A DNA stretch of 64,000 nt from Pseudomonas protegens (GTDB lineage: Bacteria; Pseudomonadota; Gammaproteobacteria; Pseudomonadales; Pseudomonadaceae). This document shows positions 62,779 to 64,000 of this stretch, in pieces. Both the position numbers and the translations under genes were made by a program. The first letter of the stretch is position 1; each line of letters opens with the position of its first letter. A model generated the notes under the pieces. The model was not told where the DNA came from and searched no databases. It saw only the letters and a list, made by a program, of their open reading frames with translations. Where the stretch lies: contig NZ_CP060201.1 of assembly GCF_013407925.2 (NCBI RefSeq), positions 4,759,001 through 4,823,000 on the forward strand. The letters are read 5' to 3'.

Positions 62779-64000
62779 TGGATATGGGCCTCCAGGTCGA
62801 TGGGCAGGCTCAGGGTGAACACGGCGCCCTGGTCGCGGTTGGCGGCACTCAAGCGGCCCCCCAGTTCATGGACGATGGCGTAGGACACCGCCAGGCCCAG
62901 GCCCAGGCCATCGCCCACCGGCTTGGTGGTGAAGAACGGGTCGAACACGCTCAGCAGGTGCTCTTCGGCGATCCCGCCGCCGGTGTCGGCCACCCGCAGT
63001 TGCCACAGCTGGTCCTCGGCTTCGAGGCTGATCTGCAGGTGTTTTTCGGGCTTGTCCTGCATGGCGTCGAGGGCGTTGCGCAGCAGGTTGATCAGCACCT
63101 GCTCCAGGCGGATGGCATCGCCGCGAACCCAGGCCGGGCGGGTCAGGTGCAGCTCGATCTGGATGTTTTCGGCACGCAGGCGGGTTTCCAAGAGGTGCAG
63201 TGACTGGTCCACCACCGCGGCCAGATCCAGGCGTTCGCGCAGGCCGCTGGGGCTCTTGCGGGCGAAGGTCTTGAGATGGCTGGTGAGGGCGGCCATGCGT
63301 GTCAGCATGTCGTCCAGGGGCCGCAGGGCTTTGTAGGCTTCATCCACCCGGCCGTGATCCAGCAGCAGCCGCAGGGTGGCAAGCTGCATGCGCTGGGCGG
63401 TCAGGGGCTGGTTGATTTCATGGGCCAGGGCCGCGGACATCTGCCCCAGGGCGGCCAGCTTGGCCGATTGCACCAGGCCTTCCTGGGCGGTGCGCAGGTC
63501 CCGGGTACGTTCCTGGACCAACTGCTCCAGTTCTTCACGGTTGCGCTGGCGAATTTTCCCCAGGCGCCAGCGCTGGCTGAGGAACAGCAACAGGAACACC
63601 AGGGTCAGCCAGGCGCCGGCGGCGGCGAGGCCGGCATTGCGGCTTTCCTCGAAGACGCCCGCCGGTTTGCGCAGCAGGTGCAGGGTCCAGCCTTCGGCGC
63701 TCAGCGGCAGGGATTCCCACAGGTAATTGGCGACCCCGTCGGGGCCGTCGACCCGGACCAGGCTGCTGTTGGCGTCAAACCGTTGCAGGGCCGTGTGCTG
63801 CAGCGGAGTCAGGGGTTGCTTGTCGTACTGGCGGGTCAGCCGGATGTCCGCCAGATCGTTTTCGGACAGCGGTTGCAACTGCCGATAGCGCCAGCCGGGC
63901 TGGTTGGCGATAAAGATGATGCCTCGCGAGTCGCTGACCAGCAGGGTGTCATTGCCCTGGCTCCATTCATGTTCCAGCTCGGGGAACTCCAGCTTGACCA
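62772..64000 (-). CDS. Sensor histidine kinase (MifS/DctB-like), partial
   Basis: The 3' part of a sensor kinase; the frame is open to the right edge (translating upstream as [20 protein letters not shown]...), so the start is beyond the window. Visible: the end of a periplasmic dCache/PDC domain ([19 protein letters not shown]), a transmembrane helix [16 protein letters not shown], coiled coil, H box [19 protein letters not shown] and ATPase boxes [10 protein letters not shown] and [13 protein letters not shown]. Lengthy PDC-type input with DctB-like kinase suits a dicarboxylate sensor. It forms an operon with the activator gene. Confidence 0.9.
   Translation of the reverse strand, partial: VKLEFPELEHEWSQGNDTLLVSDSRGIIFIANQPGWRYRQLQPLSENDLADIRLTRQYDKQPLTPLQHTALQRFDANSSLVRVDGPDGVANYLWESLPLSAEGWTLHLLRKPAGVFEESRNAGLAAAGAWLTLVFLLLFLSQRWRLGKIRQRNREELEQLVQERTRDLRTAQEGLVQSAKLAALGQMSAALAHEINQPLTAQRMQLATLRLLLDHGRVDEAYKALRPLDDMLTRMAALTSHLKTFARKSPSGLRERLDLAAVVDQSLHLLETRLRAENIQIELHLTRPAWVRGDAIRLEQVLINLLRNALDAMQDKPEKHLQISLEAEDQLWQLRVADTGGGIAEEHLLSVFDPFFTTKPVGDGLGLGLAVSYAIVHELGGRLSAANRDQGAVFTLSLPIDLEAHIQC

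Overview
The window is a gene-dense, GC-rich Pseudomonas chromosome segment, most likely from the P. fluorescens/P. protegens group. The protein families, REP-type extragenic palindromes and gene order all point that way. Order from about 1.7 to 21.2 kb follows the argF to apbC stretch I remember from P. aeruginosa. Order from about 21.3 to 44.4 kb follows a different remembered block (SDR, hugZ-like, fxsA, groESL, colRS, icmP, bifA, sodB, argP). I see no rRNA, tRNA, CRISPR array, prophage or insertion sequence.

0-12 kb: a truncated PhzF-fold gene, argF coupled to an ABC ATPase, a molybdopterin oxidoreductase, monothiol glutaredoxin grxD, bacterioferritin (bfrB-like) with its ferredoxin bfd under a Fur-type promoter, a 2-Cys peroxiredoxin, rnt, pyrC, motY and argG. 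argF and argG each carry tandem ArgR-type half-sites spaced 21 bp. 12-20 kb: an orphan LuxR-type response regulator, a PA3496-like small protein, nth, an unusual rnf operon (A, B, D, G, E, with no rnfC), and metG. 20-26 kb: apbC/mrp, an SDR, a HugZ-like protein, fxsA, and groESL behind a sigma32-like promoter.

26-45 kb: an LTA-synthase-type sulfatase, then colRS with its downstream methyltransferase and LPS-kinase-like genes. A four-gene imelysin/di-heme cytochrome group follows, then bifA, sodB, a LysE exporter with an ACT-domain gene facing argP, an epimerase, a coiled-coil membrane protein and a secreted double-Cache protein. 45-58 kb is accessory metabolism: an EmrB-type MFS pump, AraC and LysR regulators, a metallo-beta-lactamase-fold protein, an NAD(P)-binding reductase, a ThDP decarboxylase (aruI-like) with an aldehyde dehydrogenase, and small redox proteins.

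58-64 kb: an exported protein made almost entirely of a 13-residue tandem repeat, a COG4705-type membrane protein with four internal repeats, and a KgtP-like dicarboxylate transporter. The transporter has a textbook sigma54 promoter and upstream palindrome, next to a sigma54 activator/sensor kinase pair (MifR/MifS or DctD/DctB type). The pair probably senses the substrate and switches on the transporter.

The strongest unusual signal is the rnf operon. It lacks rnfC. Its RnfA has no cysteine at all, RnfE has lost one of two conserved cysteines, and RnfB has no membrane anchor but a long RnfC-like tail. The flavin-site motifs of RnfD and RnfG are kept.
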